Source: Gelidibacter sp. | GTDB taxonomy: Bacteria; Bacteroidota; Bacteroidia; Flavobacteriales; Flavobacteriaceae | Reading direction: 5' to 3' | DNA: 46,267 nt | Assembly: GCA_010906935.1 (NCBI GenBank) | Contig: JAAFHC010000006.1 | Coordinates: 1 to 46,267, forward strand | Part shown: piece by piece, positions 1 through 8,145 of the stretch | Layout: each line of letters opens with the position of its first letter | Numbering within the stretch: the first letter of the stretch is position 1 | Made by a program: the position numbers and the translations under genes | Notes under the pieces: model-generated | Told to the model about the DNA's origin: nothing | The model's database searches: none | What the model saw: the letters and a program-made list of their open reading frames with translations, nothing else

Positions 1-3
1 TCG

Positions 4-88
4 CAGAGAGGAAGGGATTCGAACCCTCGATACGTTGCCGTATACACGCTTTCCAAGCGTGCGCCATCGTCCACTCGGCCACCTCTCT
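4..88 (-). tRNA. tRNA-Ser (anticodon GGA)
   Basis: Read on the minus strand this is a full class II tRNA. The acceptor strands AGAGAGG and CCTCTCT pair (82-88 with 5-11). A D-arm, an extra-long variable arm and a T-loop GGTTCGAATC are present. The anticodon stem CACGC/GCGTG holds the loop TTGGAAA, giving anticodon GGA (plus-strand TCC at 52-54), which reads serine codon UCC. The discriminator base is G, as usual for tRNA-Ser. The next bases are CGA, so the CCA end is apparently added after transcription. It lies just downstream of rpsP-rimM and could be transcribed with it. Confidence 0.95.
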
Positions 89-95
89 AAATTTG

Positions 96-626
96 TTAAT
101 TCCCCAAATACATTTCAATTAAACCTTTTGGGGTTTCAACGGTAATTTTTTTATGTTCTCTGTCCACTTTTTTGATAAAATGATCAATCATCGGAATAAA
201 AACTTCAGTTCCGTTTGAGTTTACTTCAAACAATGGTTGGGCTGTTGAATCATTAATACCTGTAATCACACCAACATAACCGTAATTCACATCTTCAATG
301 TCGAAATCTATAATTTCGTGAAAATAGAACTTATTTCCTGTCAGTTTTGGCAAAAACTCCATAGGCAAATACAATTCTGAACCTAAAATGGCATCAGCAT
401 CACCCTCGCTCTCCACATCTTCAAATCTCACGCGCAGTTGATTTCCCTTTTGCAAAATACTGTCAACAATAAAAAATGGAACCAGGTCATTGCCTAAAGC
501 AACAAAAACTGATTCCAAATCTTCGTATAGTTCAGGTTCATCTGTGTCTAATTTAACAACAACTTCCCCTTTAAAACTGTGTTTTCTAACGATTTTGCCT
601 AAATAAAAACAATCTTCTTTACGCAT
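96..626 (-). CDS. rimM: 16S rRNA processing protein RimM
   Basis: This is a 176-residue protein matching RimM in length and layout. The N-terminal barrel begins near residue 7 with a GKIVRKHSFKGEVVVKL segment, and the C-terminal PRC-barrel begins near residue 100 with a YFHEIIDFDI segment and ends with an IPMIDHFIKKVD stretch. RimM binds ribosomal protein uS19 and helps mature the head of the 30S subunit. The gene starts 16 bp after the rpsP stop on the same strand, the usual rpsP-rimM pairing. The trmD and rplS genes that follow in enterobacteria are absent; a tRNA-Ser gene follows instead. The start at 626 is an ATG that gives the expected N-terminus. Confidence 0.93.
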   Translation of the reverse strand: MRKEDCFYLGKIVRKHSFKGEVVVKLDTDEPELYEDLESVFVALGNDLVPFFIVDSILQKGNQLRVRFEDVESEGDADAILGSELYLPMEFLPKLTGNKFYFHEIIDFDIEDVNYGYVGVITGINDSTAQPLFEVNSNGTEVFIPMIDHFIKKVDREHKKITVETPKGLIEMYLGN

Positions 627-642
627 TATCGCTAAAAATTAA

Positions 643-1227
643 TTACTCGGTTTTTCCTTCTTCTGAAGCTGCAGTTTGTGCGTCATCAATTGTTTCAGGA
701 GCTACTTCTTCAACTACTTCTTTAGCAGCTTTTTCAGCATCTTTTTTATCCGCTTCAGCTTTAATTGCAGCATTCTGAATTTCATTTGCAGCAGCTTTAC
801 GCTCTTCGTTCACTTTTACTTCAGCTTCAAAAGCTTTAGCGATTGCGTCAGTTTCAGCTTTTGCCAAACCTACTTTTTTAGCATCAATTTTACCTGCTTT
901 TTCATCTATCCAAGCCTGAAATTTTGCTTCAGCCTGTTCTTCAGTTAAAGCTCCTTTTCTAACACCACCTGCTAAATGATTTTTTAGCATCACACCTTTA
1001 TAAGATAAAATTGCTTTTGCAGTGTCTGTTGGTTGTGCTCCGTTTTGCAACCATTTTACAGCGCCATTAACATCTAAGTCGATGGTTGCTGGATTTGTGT
1101 TTGGATTGTAAGTTCCAATTTTTTCTAAATACTTACCATCTCTTGTTGAGCGTACATCTGCAGCTACAATCCAATAAAATGGTTTTCCTTTTTTACCGTG
1201 TCTTTGTAATCTAATTTTTACTGGCAT
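643..1227 (-). CDS. rpsP: 30S ribosomal protein bS16 with long charged tail
   Basis: The first 80 or so residues are a typical bS16 core: the start MPVKIRLQRHGKKGKPFYWI, then the segments DGKYLEKIGTYNP and WLQNGAQPTDTAKAIL. bS16 is needed for assembly of the 5' domain of 16S rRNA. The protein is 194 residues long, about twice the length of the E. coli protein. The extra part, from about residue 90, is rich in Ala, Lys and Glu and is predicted to be helical or disordered. Long tails of this kind are common in Bacteroidota S16 proteins. It is the first gene of the rpsP-rimM operon, with a TATATTTG promoter box about 50 bp upstream. Confidence 0.96.
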   Translation of the reverse strand: MPVKIRLQRHGKKGKPFYWIVAADVRSTRDGKYLEKIGTYNPNTNPATIDLDVNGAVKWLQNGAQPTDTAKAILSYKGVMLKNHLAGGVRKGALTEEQAEAKFQAWIDEKAGKIDAKKVGLAKAETDAIAKAFEAEVKVNEERKAAANEIQNAAIKAEADKKDAEKAAKEVVEEVAPETIDDAQTAASEEGKTE

Positions 1228-1275
1228 CTTTTTTAATTTTTAAGGTACGAAACCTTGGTTATTAATTTGAGTGTG

Positions 1276-1283
1276 CAAATATA
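1276..1283 (-). promoter_or_regulatory. Bacteroidota -7 box of rpsP-rimM
   Basis: The minus strand reads TATATTTG, an exact match to the Bacteroidota -7 consensus TAnnTTTG, about 50 nt before the rpsP ATG. No clear TTTG -33 element is visible at the expected distance. The predicted leader holds a small stem AAGGT/ACCTT (about 1241-1255) just before the start codon. Confidence 0.55.
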
Positions 1284-1382
1284 ATCAGATATTTTGAAAT
1301 AACACATTCTTATTCAGCATATTTTAAAGTAATTTGATAAAACCTGAAAATGCTTTATACAGTAGTCCGGCAATGCGTAATT

Positions 1383-1402
1383 AATGGGTTTTTCAACCCA
1401 TT
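1383..1402. other. Hairpin in the rpsP-dnaE divergent intergenic region
   Basis: AATGGGTT and AACCCATT form an 8-bp perfect stem around a TTTC loop. No U-tract follows on either strand, so it is unlikely to be a simple terminator. The remainder of the 315-bp gap (1228-1542) is AT-rich. It holds the rpsP -7 box, and I see no other gene or RNA in it. Confidence 0.35.
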
Positions 1403-1542
1403 TATACTCCTTTTATTGTTGATTTTTTTGATGTAAATTGCCTTTAATTATAGATTGTTAATAAAAAAACAAAAGTTTGGAAGTGAAAAATTTATTAAAT
1501 TATTACTTTTAAAAACTCATTTAAAGCAAAAAAATCAGCCAC

Positions 1543-4500
1543 ATGTTTTTAATTTTTGACACAGAAACCACCGGTTTACCTAAAAATTGGAATGCTCCTT
1601 TTACCGATATTGACAATTGGCCAAGGTGTGTTCAAATTGCATGGCAACTTCATGATAAGTATGGCGAATTAATTGAACAAAAAGATTTTCTGATCAAGCC
1701 CGAAGGTTATAATATTCCTTATGATGTTGAGCAAATTCACGGAATTTCAACACAATTGGCAGAAGAAAAAGGGGAAGATTTAGAAACTGTTTTGCGACTT
1801 TTTAATGAGGTTCTCGCCAAAACAACTTTTGTGGTTGGTCAAAATGTGAAGTTCGACCTCAATATTATGGGTTGTGAATTTCACAGAAAAGCAATGATTA
1901 CCAATTTAAATGATTTGCCGGTATTAGACACTTGTACTGAAACTACGGCAAACTTATGCGAACTAAAAGGCGGAAGAGGCGGTAAATTTAAATATCCGAC
2001 CTTAACCGAATTGCACCAATATTTATTTGGAGATTCTTTTGGCGAAGCGCACAACGCCACCGCCGATGTGGAAGCTACTACACGATGTTTTCTAGAATTA
2101 ATCAGGAAACGGGTTTTTACAACTGAAGAACTTAAAGTTTCTTTAGATTATTTTGAAACGTTTGAAGCCAAAAATCCGACCACTATTGATTTCATCGGAT
2201 TAAAACATATCGATTTAAAAAAAGAAAGTAAAAAATTAAAAATAAAATCGGAAGAAAATGCTGAAGACATCATTGTTGATAAAACAGCAACCAAAGTTCT
2301 TGAAAATGCAAATTTTGCACACTTGCACTGTCATTCGCAATTTTCCATATTACAGTCTACTTCCAGCGTTAGCAACCTACTTCAAACTGCCATCAAAGAA
2401 AAAATGCCGGCGGTTGCGTTGACAGATACGGGAAACATGATGGGTGCTTTTTACTTTATAAAAGAAGCCCTGGATTATAACAAATCCGTTGAAAGTTTTA
2501 ATAAAAAATTGACTGAAGGACAAGAAGCAAAATTTCCCATAAAACCCATTTTGGGCTGCGAATTTTATGTGTGTGAAAATCATACTGACAAATCGCAAAA
2601 AGACAACGGCTACCACATTGTTGTTTTGGCAAAAAACAAAATTGGCTATCATAATTTGGCCAAAATGTCGTCGATTTCCAATACCGATGGATTCTATTAT
2701 ATTCCGAGAATCGACAAAAATATTATTGAACAATACAAAGAAGGTTTAATGGTGCTTTCGGGAAATTTATTTGGTGAAATACCAAGCAAAATTTTAAATG
2801 TTGGTGAAAAACAAGCCGAAGAAGCCTTGCTTTGGTGGAAAGAACAATTTGGAGCCGATTTTTATTTGGAAGTGATGCGCCACGATCAGGAAAATGAAAA
2901 TCACGTAAATGACGTGCTTGTTGAATTTTCGAAAAAGCACCAAGTAAAACTAATCGCCACCAACAATACCTATTACACAAAGCAGGAAGAATCAACGGCG
3001 CACGATATTTTATTGTGCGTAAAAGATGGCGAAAAAATAGCTACACCCATTGGGAAAGGCAGGGGTTACCGTTACGGTTTGCCCAACAACGAATACTATT
3101 TTAAAACACAGGAACAAATGAAAAGTTTGTTCGCCGATTTGCCCGATGCCATCAGCAATATTCAGGAAATTGTAGACAAAGTTGAAATTTATACGTTGGC
3201 GCGTAACGTGCTGTTGCCAAAATTTGCCATTCCGCAGGAATTTATAAATCTGGAAGATAAAACAGATGGCGGCGTGAGAGGTGAAAATGCCTATTTGCGG
3301 CATTTGGCTTTTGAAGGCGCCAAAAAAAGATATGGTGAAATATTGGATGACGATATTATTGAACGGCTTGATTTTGAATTGTCGGTTATTGAAAATACAG
3401 GTTATCCGGGTTACTTTTTAATTGTTTGGGATTTTATTTTGGAAGCACGCAAAATGGATGTTGCGGTTGGACCTGGACGAGGTTCGGCAGCTGGTTCTGT
3501 AGTTGCCTATTGTTTGTGGATTACCAATATTGACCCGATTAAATACGACTTGCTTTTTGAACGTTTCTTAAATCCGGATCGTGTTTCACTTCCCGATATT
3601 GATATTGATTTTGATGATGAAGGAAGGCAAAAAGTCATTGATTTTGTGATTAAAAAATACGGTGCAAGCCAAGTGGCGCAAATTATTACTTATGGCACCA
3701 TGGCGGCAAAATCTTCCATCAGAGATACCGCGCGCGTGCTCGATTTGCCGTTGTTTGATGCCGACAGAATTGCAAAATTGATTCCGCTGGTTAAACTGAA
3801 AAACATTTTTGGGGAAGACGAAAAAAGCAAAGCCATCATTAAAGGTTTAAGGTCGGAAGATTTCGAAAATGTAAGCGAACTTAGACGAATTGCCGCTGGC
3901 GATGACTTGGCCGCCCAAACTATCAATCAGGCGCGCGCTTTGGAAGGTTCTTTAAGAAATACAGGAACCCACGCGTGCGGCGTTATCATTACGCCAGAAA
4001 ACATTACCAATTTAATTCCGATTGCCACCGCGAAAGATACCGATATGTATGTGACGCAATTCGACAACAATGTGGTGGAAAGTGCCGGTTTGTTAAAAAT
4101 GGACTTTTTAGGATTAAAAACCTTGTCCTTAATAAAAGACACGCTCAAAATTATAAAAGGAAAACACGGTATTCAATTGGTTCCCGACGATTTTCCTTTA
4201 GACGATCCCAAAACATACGAACTTTTTCAACGCGGAGAAACCATTGGTATCTTCCAATATGAATCTTTTGGAATGCAAAAGCATTTAAAAGCGTTGAAAC
4301 CAACACAGTTTGCCGATTTAATTGCCATGAACGCCCTTTACCGTCCGGGTCCGATGGAATACATTCCTTTGTTTATTATGCGTAAACACGGGGAAGAAGC
4401 CATTGAATACGATTTGCCGGTGATGGAAGAAATTCTAAAGGAAACTTATGGCGTGACCGTTTACCAAGAACAGGTGATGTTGCTGTCCCAAAAAATTGCT

Positions 4501-5919
4501 GGCTTTACAAGAGGTGAGGCTGATATGTTGCGTAAAGCGATGGGAAAAAAGATTTTGGAGTTGCTTGTGAAACTGAAACCTCAATTTATAACCGGTGGAA
4601 AAGCAAACAACCATCCAGAATCCGTTTTGGAAAAAATATGGAAAGATTGGGAAGCCTTCGCTGAATATGCTTTTAACAAATCGCATTCCACTTGTTACGC
4701 TTATATCGCCTATCAAACCGCTTATTTAAAGGCCAATTATCCTGCGGAATTTATGGCTGCGGTACTGTCGAACAATATGAGCGATATTAAGCAAATTTCA
4801 TTTTTTATGGAAGAATGCAAAAGAGCGGGCATCAAAGTTTTGGGGCCAGATATTAATGAATCATTTTACAAATTTGCGGTAAACAAGGAAGGCGCCATTC
4901 GTTTTGGTATGGGCGCTATTAAAGGTGTTGGCGCATCGGCAGTTGCCGCCATTGTTGAAGAACGCAAGAAAAATGGGAACTACACCTCTATTTTCGATTT
5001 AACCAAACGGATTGATTTGCGCGCTGCCACCAAAAAAGCTTTCGACGGATTGGCAATGGCGGGCGGATTTGATTCCTTTACCAATGTGCACCGAGCACAA
5101 TATTATCAACCGGACGAAAAAGGGGTTTCTTTTATAGAACGCGCCATTCGTTATGGCAGTAAGTTTCAGGAAAATAAAAACTCTGCCCAAGTGTCACTTT
5201 TTGGAGAAGCTTCTGAAATTCAATTTCCGGAACCAGAAATCCCTTCTGCCGACAAATGGGGAATGATGTATAAATTATCAAGAGAAAAAGAAATGGTCGG
5301 CATTTATATTTCCGGCCATCCGTTGGATGAATTTAGAAATGAAATCGATTATTTCTGCAATTCAACCGTGGCTGTTTTTAAAGAAGATCTTAACAAATAT
5401 ATAGGTTCCTCTATGACTTTTTCGGGAATTTTAACCGATGTGCAACATAAAACCTCCCAAAACGGAAATGAATGGGGTTCCTTTACGGTGGTAGATTACA
5501 GCGATAGTCACGAATTTAGAATTTTTAAGGATGATTATTTAAAATTTAAGCCTTATTTATTTGAAGATGCCTTTCGCCAAATCAGGGTTTCTGTCACTGC
5601 CGGATGGCGAAATAAAGACGGCAAACTTTCCGAGCCCAGGGTTAATTTTACCGACATTCAAATTTTACAGGATGTACTGGAAAAACAAACCAAAAAATTA
5701 ACCATTAGTTTAGATATCAATAAAATTGACAAACATAACGTTGAAGAAATTCATAAAATTCTGAAAGAAAATGAAGGCACTGTTCCGGTAGATTTTATAG
5801 TTTACGACTTGGGGGAAAACGTAAAATTAAATTTACACAGCAGATCGGTGAAAGTGAAGGTCAATAATGATTTTTTGAAAATCCTTAAAAATGAAGAAAT
5901 CCATTTTAAGTTGAATTAG
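1543..5919 (+). CDS. dnaE: DNA polymerase III alpha subunit with N-terminal 3'-5' exonuclease domain
   Basis: This is the 1458-residue replicative polymerase. Residues 1-190 form a DnaQ-like proofreading exonuclease: FDTETTG at 5-11 carries the DxE metal ligands, and HNATADVEATTRC near 170 is the ExoIII-type end motif. A PHP domain starts near residue 255 (HLHCHSQFS, then ALTDTGNMMG). The polymerase palm has GPGRGSAAGS near 643 and PDIDIDFDDEGR near 684, whose aspartates are the expected catalytic residues. The fingers contain LYRPGPMEYIP and FNKSHSTCYA, and an OB-fold tail lies beyond about residue 1270. E. coli DnaE has about 1160 residues and a separate DnaQ; the fused form is familiar in Flavobacteriia. 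The gene stands alone. Confidence 0.96.
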   Translation: MFLIFDTETTGLPKNWNAPFTDIDNWPRCVQIAWQLHDKYGELIEQKDFLIKPEGYNIPYDVEQIHGISTQLAEEKGEDLETVLRLFNEVLAKTTFVVGQNVKFDLNIMGCEFHRKAMITNLNDLPVLDTCTETTANLCELKGGRGGKFKYPTLTELHQYLFGDSFGEAHNATADVEATTRCFLELIRKRVFTTEELKVSLDYFETFEAKNPTTIDFIGLKHIDLKKESKKLKIKSEENAEDIIVDKTATKVLENANFAHLHCHSQFSILQSTSSVSNLLQTAIKEKMPAVALTDTGNMMGAFYFIKEALDYNKSVESFNKKLTEGQEAKFPIKPILGCEFYVCENHTDKSQKDNGYHIVVLAKNKIGYHNLAKMSSISNTDGFYYIPRIDKNIIEQYKEGLMVLSGNLFGEIPSKILNVGEKQAEEALLWWKEQFGADFYLEVMRHDQENENHVNDVLVEFSKKHQVKLIATNNTYYTKQEESTAHDILLCVKDGEKIATPIGKGRGYRYGLPNNEYYFKTQEQMKSLFADLPDAISNIQEIVDKVEIYTLARNVLLPKFAIPQEFINLEDKTDGGVRGENAYLRHLAFEGAKKRYGEILDDDIIERLDFELSVIENTGYPGYFLIVWDFILEARKMDVAVGPGRGSAAGSVVAYCLWITNIDPIKYDLLFERFLNPDRVSLPDIDIDFDDEGRQKVIDFVIKKYGASQVAQIITYGTMAAKSSIRDTARVLDLPLFDADRIAKLIPLVKLKNIFGEDEKSKAIIKGLRSEDFENVSELRRIAAGDDLAAQTINQARALEGSLRNTGTHACGVIITPENITNLIPIATAKDTDMYVTQFDNNVVESAGLLKMDFLGLKTLSLIKDTLKIIKGKHGIQLVPDDFPLDDPKTYELFQRGETIGIFQYESFGMQKHLKALKPTQFADLIAMNALYRPGPMEYIPLFIMRKHGEEAIEYDLPVMEEILKETYGVTVYQEQVMLLSQKIAGFTRGEADMLRKAMGKKILELLVKLKPQFITGGKANNHPESVLEKIWKDWEAFAEYAFNKSHSTCYAYIAYQTAYLKANYPAEFMAAVLSNNMSDIKQISFFMEECKRAGIKVLGPDINESFYKFAVNKEGAIRFGMGAIKGVGASAVAAIVEERKKNGNYTSIFDLTKRIDLRAATKKAFDGLAMAGGFDSFTNVHRAQYYQPDEKGVSFIERAIRYGSKFQENKNSAQVSLFGEASEIQFPEPEIPSADKWGMMYKLSREKEMVGIYISGHPLDEFRNEIDYFCNSTVAVFKEDLNKYIGSSMTFSGILTDVQHKTSQNGNEWGSFTVVDYSDSHEFRIFKDDYLKFKPYLFEDAFRQIRVSVTAGWRNKDGKLSEPRVNFTDIQILQDVLEKQTKKLTISLDINKIDKHNVEEIHKILKENEGTVPVDFIVYDLGENVKLNLHSRSVKVKVNNDFLKILKNEEIHFKLN

Positions 5920-6063
5920 CGTTTGAGGCATCAAGTATTCAGGAATAAATAGCTAATGGTTTCAACCATCATTCTACCTCAAATTCCAAAAAAATAAATT
6001 CGTCGAAAAAAAATTCAATAAAAAGTATTAATTTAGGCAATGAATTATAACGGCTAGAATTTG

Positions 6064-6828
6064 ATGAAAAATAAATATGTTGACTTTATTACGGATGAAC
6101 ATTTACTAAACTGCATTGCTAACCTTCACAAAGCATATCTAAAATCAAAGAACAATATCACAAAAAAGAATTTTTACAGCAATAAAGTTGATACCATTAA
6201 ATTGACTTTTGACGCACAATTCAACGATATTAATCAGGAAAGTTTAATTCAATCCGAAATATTGCGCCAAATTGACAAATCCATAAACAATTCTATCGGA
6301 ACATTTCACGAACAAATTTTGGGAAGAATAAAAGGTTTTCAAATTGGGAATTCAAGTGGTTTTGACATAAAAGCAAACGATGATACTTTGTTTGCTGACA
6401 TCAAAAACAAACACAATACAATGAACAGCAGTTCGGCAGAAAGTTTATTTCAAAAATTAAAAACTTACGCCGACAATTATAAACAGGCAAAATGCTATTG
6501 GGTTCAAATTTTAGCAAAAGGAAGTTTTAATGATTTATGGAAAGGCGAAATAAACGGAAAAGAATATAGTCACAGCCGTGTGTATAAAATTTCAGGAGAC
6601 CAATTTTATGCTTTACTTACAGGAAAAGAAAATGCGCTTTTTCAACTTTACAAAGTATTGCCTAAAGCAATAAGTGATTATTTACATTCGATTGATAGGA
6701 TTGATGCTGTAAAAGAAAATTCAGCATTGGATGAAATAAAATCTGAAACTAAAATTACCGAAAGAACAATTTTAGACCAAATTACTTTTGAAAATTACAA
6801 TTATTATTTGGGTTTCGACAAGTTGTAA
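6064..6828 (+). CDS. Type II restriction endonuclease, Eco47II-like (predicted GGNCC)
   Basis: This 254-residue protein resembles the Eco47II/Sau96I endonuclease family. The central segment SSGFDIKANDDTLFADIKNKHNTMNS (quoted in parts: FDIKANDDTLFADIKNKHN) has the D...(D/E)xK pattern of a PD-(D/E)XK nuclease site. Known family members cut GGNCC; that specificity is inferred here from resemblance and from the partner methyltransferase. I start it at the ATG at 6064 because the ORF-track start at 6061 is a TTG. It converges on the methyltransferase gene, and the two coding regions overlap by 25 bp at their 3' ends. It has no obvious strong promoter; TAATTTAG upstream is a weak match. GGNCC sites do occur nearby (for example 3469-3473 and 4348-4352), so protection by methylation would be required. 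Confidence 0.82.
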   Translation: MKNKYVDFITDEHLLNCIANLHKAYLKSKNNITKKNFYSNKVDTIKLTFDAQFNDINQESLIQSEILRQIDKSINNSIGTFHEQILGRIKGFQIGNSSGFDIKANDDTLFADIKNKHNTMNSSSAESLFQKLKTYADNYKQAKCYWVQILAKGSFNDLWKGEINGKEYSHSRVYKISGDQFYALLTGKENALFQLYKVLPKAISDYLHSIDRIDAVKENSALDEIKSETKITERTILDQITFENYNYYLGFDKL

Positions 6829-8042
6829 TAGGTATTTAAAAATTTCACAATTGAATAACCTACTTCTTTTCCTAGGTTTACAGGAACTGCATTCCCAATT
6901 TGCTTGTATTGTTGCGCAACAGATCCTTCAAATTTCCAAACATCAGGAAAAGTTTGAATTCTCGCATATTCTCGAACAGTAAAAGGTCTTGTTTCATCAG
7001 GATGACACCTTTCGGTTTGCTTTTGTGCTGGACTGCAAGTCAAAGTTAAACAAGGTTCGTCCCAGCCTATTCTTCGTGCAATCCCAGTTTTTCCGCCACC
7101 AAGATGAAAGCTTCCGCCCATAAATTCTTTTTGAATTTCTAATGGTAAATCTCGCCAATAGCCTTTTTGCGGCACTAAATCCAATACATCAATTTTACTT
7201 TTTGGGTATTTTGAACCTTCAGATTTTGGAACATTACATTCAAATAATTCGCCTTTTTTGAGTGCATCTTTTAAATTGTAGATTTTTCTGTACGGTTTTG
7301 GATATTCATATTTCAAATCAATATCTTTTCTGATTCCCACCAAAATCAATCGTTCTCTTTTTTGTGGAACATTAAAATTTATTGCTTTAAGCACTTGTAC
7401 AGGAACAACATTGTAACCAATTTCATCTAAAATCGAAATCATTCCTTGCAAAGTTTTTCCTTTTTCGTGGCTCAACAAACCGCGAACATTTTCACCAATA
7501 CAAATTGGGGGATTTACTTCTTTAACCACTCTGGCAAATTCGTAAAACAAAGTTCCGCGAGCATCTGCCAAACCAAGTTTTTTTCCGGCATAACTAAATG
7601 CTTGACAAGGAAATCCACCTGTTACAACATCAACTTTATTATGATATTCGGAAAAATCAAAAGATTTTACATCTCCTTCCAAGACATTCCAATTTGGACG
7701 ATTATTGCGTAAAGTTTGACAGGCCCATTTATCAATTTCATTTAATGCAACACATTTTAAACCTGATTTTTCCATTCCAAGCGCTAAACCGCCAGCACCG
7801 GCAAATAATTCTAAAACAGTATATTCATTGTGTGGTTCAACATAATTTGAAACAGTCTCTAGAATATCGCTATCCAAAAAACCGGCAAATAAAGTATCTA
7901 CCTCGGATTTTCTATAAACTCTATAATTGCTCATTGGCTCACGAACAGCGGAAAGTTTGCCCTCTTTATCCCAACGTCGTAAAGTTTCTTTGCTTTTACC
8001 AATGTATTCGGAAGTTTCCGATAACGTCATATATTCATTCAT
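6804..8042 (-). CDS. C5-cytosine DNA methyltransferase with N-terminal HTH domain
   Basis: This is a 412-residue m5C methyltransferase. Its motifs are in the usual order: I (VLELFAGAGGLALG, near 76), IV (GGFPCQAFSYAGKKLG, catalytic Cys near 146), VI (ENVRGLL), VIII (QKRERLILVGIR), a target-recognition region, and X (QIGNAVPVNLGKEVG). The first 55 residues form a separate MerR/excisionase-like helix-turn-helix (LSETSEYIGKSKETLRRWDKEGKL, read as two adjoining segments). This is a plausible DNA-binding domain for self-regulation. Length and pairing match M.Eco47II-type enzymes, so GGNCC modification is expected. I start at the ATG at 8042; the ORF-track start at 8048 is a TTG. The gene has a good promoter at 8074-8104 and an inverted repeat across the start of transcription. 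Confidence 0.9.
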   Translation of the reverse strand: MNEYMTLSETSEYIGKSKETLRRWDKEGKLSAVREPMSNYRVYRKSEVDTLFAGFLDSDILETVSNYVEPHNEYTVLELFAGAGGLALGMEKSGLKCVALNEIDKWACQTLRNNRPNWNVLEGDVKSFDFSEYHNKVDVVTGGFPCQAFSYAGKKLGLADARGTLFYEFARVVKEVNPPICIGENVRGLLSHEKGKTLQGMISILDEIGYNVVPVQVLKAINFNVPQKRERLILVGIRKDIDLKYEYPKPYRKIYNLKDALKKGELFECNVPKSEGSKYPKSKIDVLDLVPQKGYWRDLPLEIQKEFMGGSFHLGGGKTGIARRIGWDEPCLTLTCSPAQKQTERCHPDETRPFTVREYARIQTFPDVWKFEGSVAQQYKQIGNAVPVNLGKEVGYSIVKFLNTYYNLSKPK

Positions 8043-8054
8043 AACCAACTTATT

Positions 8055-8073
8055 TAACCTTATACAATGGTTA
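8055..8073. promoter_or_regulatory. Candidate operator (TAACC-N9-GGTTA) of the methyltransferase gene
   Basis: TAACC (8055-8059) and GGTTA (8069-8073) form a perfect inverted repeat with a 9-bp spacer. It sits between the -7 box (8074-8081) and the ATG (8042), where bound protein would block initiation. Two more TAACC copies flank it, at 8042-8046 and 8097-8101. The methyltransferase's own HTH domain is the natural candidate binder. This is inference; a short repeat like this could also occur by chance. Confidence 0.35.
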
Positions 8074-8104
8074 CAAATTTAAAAGAAAAATTGGAATAAC
8101 CAAA
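8074..8104 (-). promoter_or_regulatory. Promoter of the methyltransferase gene
   Basis: On the minus strand TTTG (8101-8104) is followed after 19 bp by TAAATTTG (8074-8081). This matches the Bacteroidota consensus TTTG-N19-TAnnTTTG at both elements. Transcription would start near 8068, leaving a leader of about 25 nt before the ATG at 8042. This supports that start over the TTG at 8048. Confidence 0.6.
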
Positions 8105-8145
8105 TAAATAAAGAGAAAAGAAAAATATTTAAAAACCCAATCTTT

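Noticed and set aside
676-948. Plus-strand ORF of 90 residues opposite rpsP
   Set aside because: It is a Phe/Cys/Ser-rich shadow of the Lys/Glu/Ala-rich S16 tail.
7598-8044. Plus-strand 148-residue ORF within the methyltransferase region
   Set aside because: The opposite strand encodes all methyltransferase motifs; this frame has no recognisable domain and begins without a promoter.
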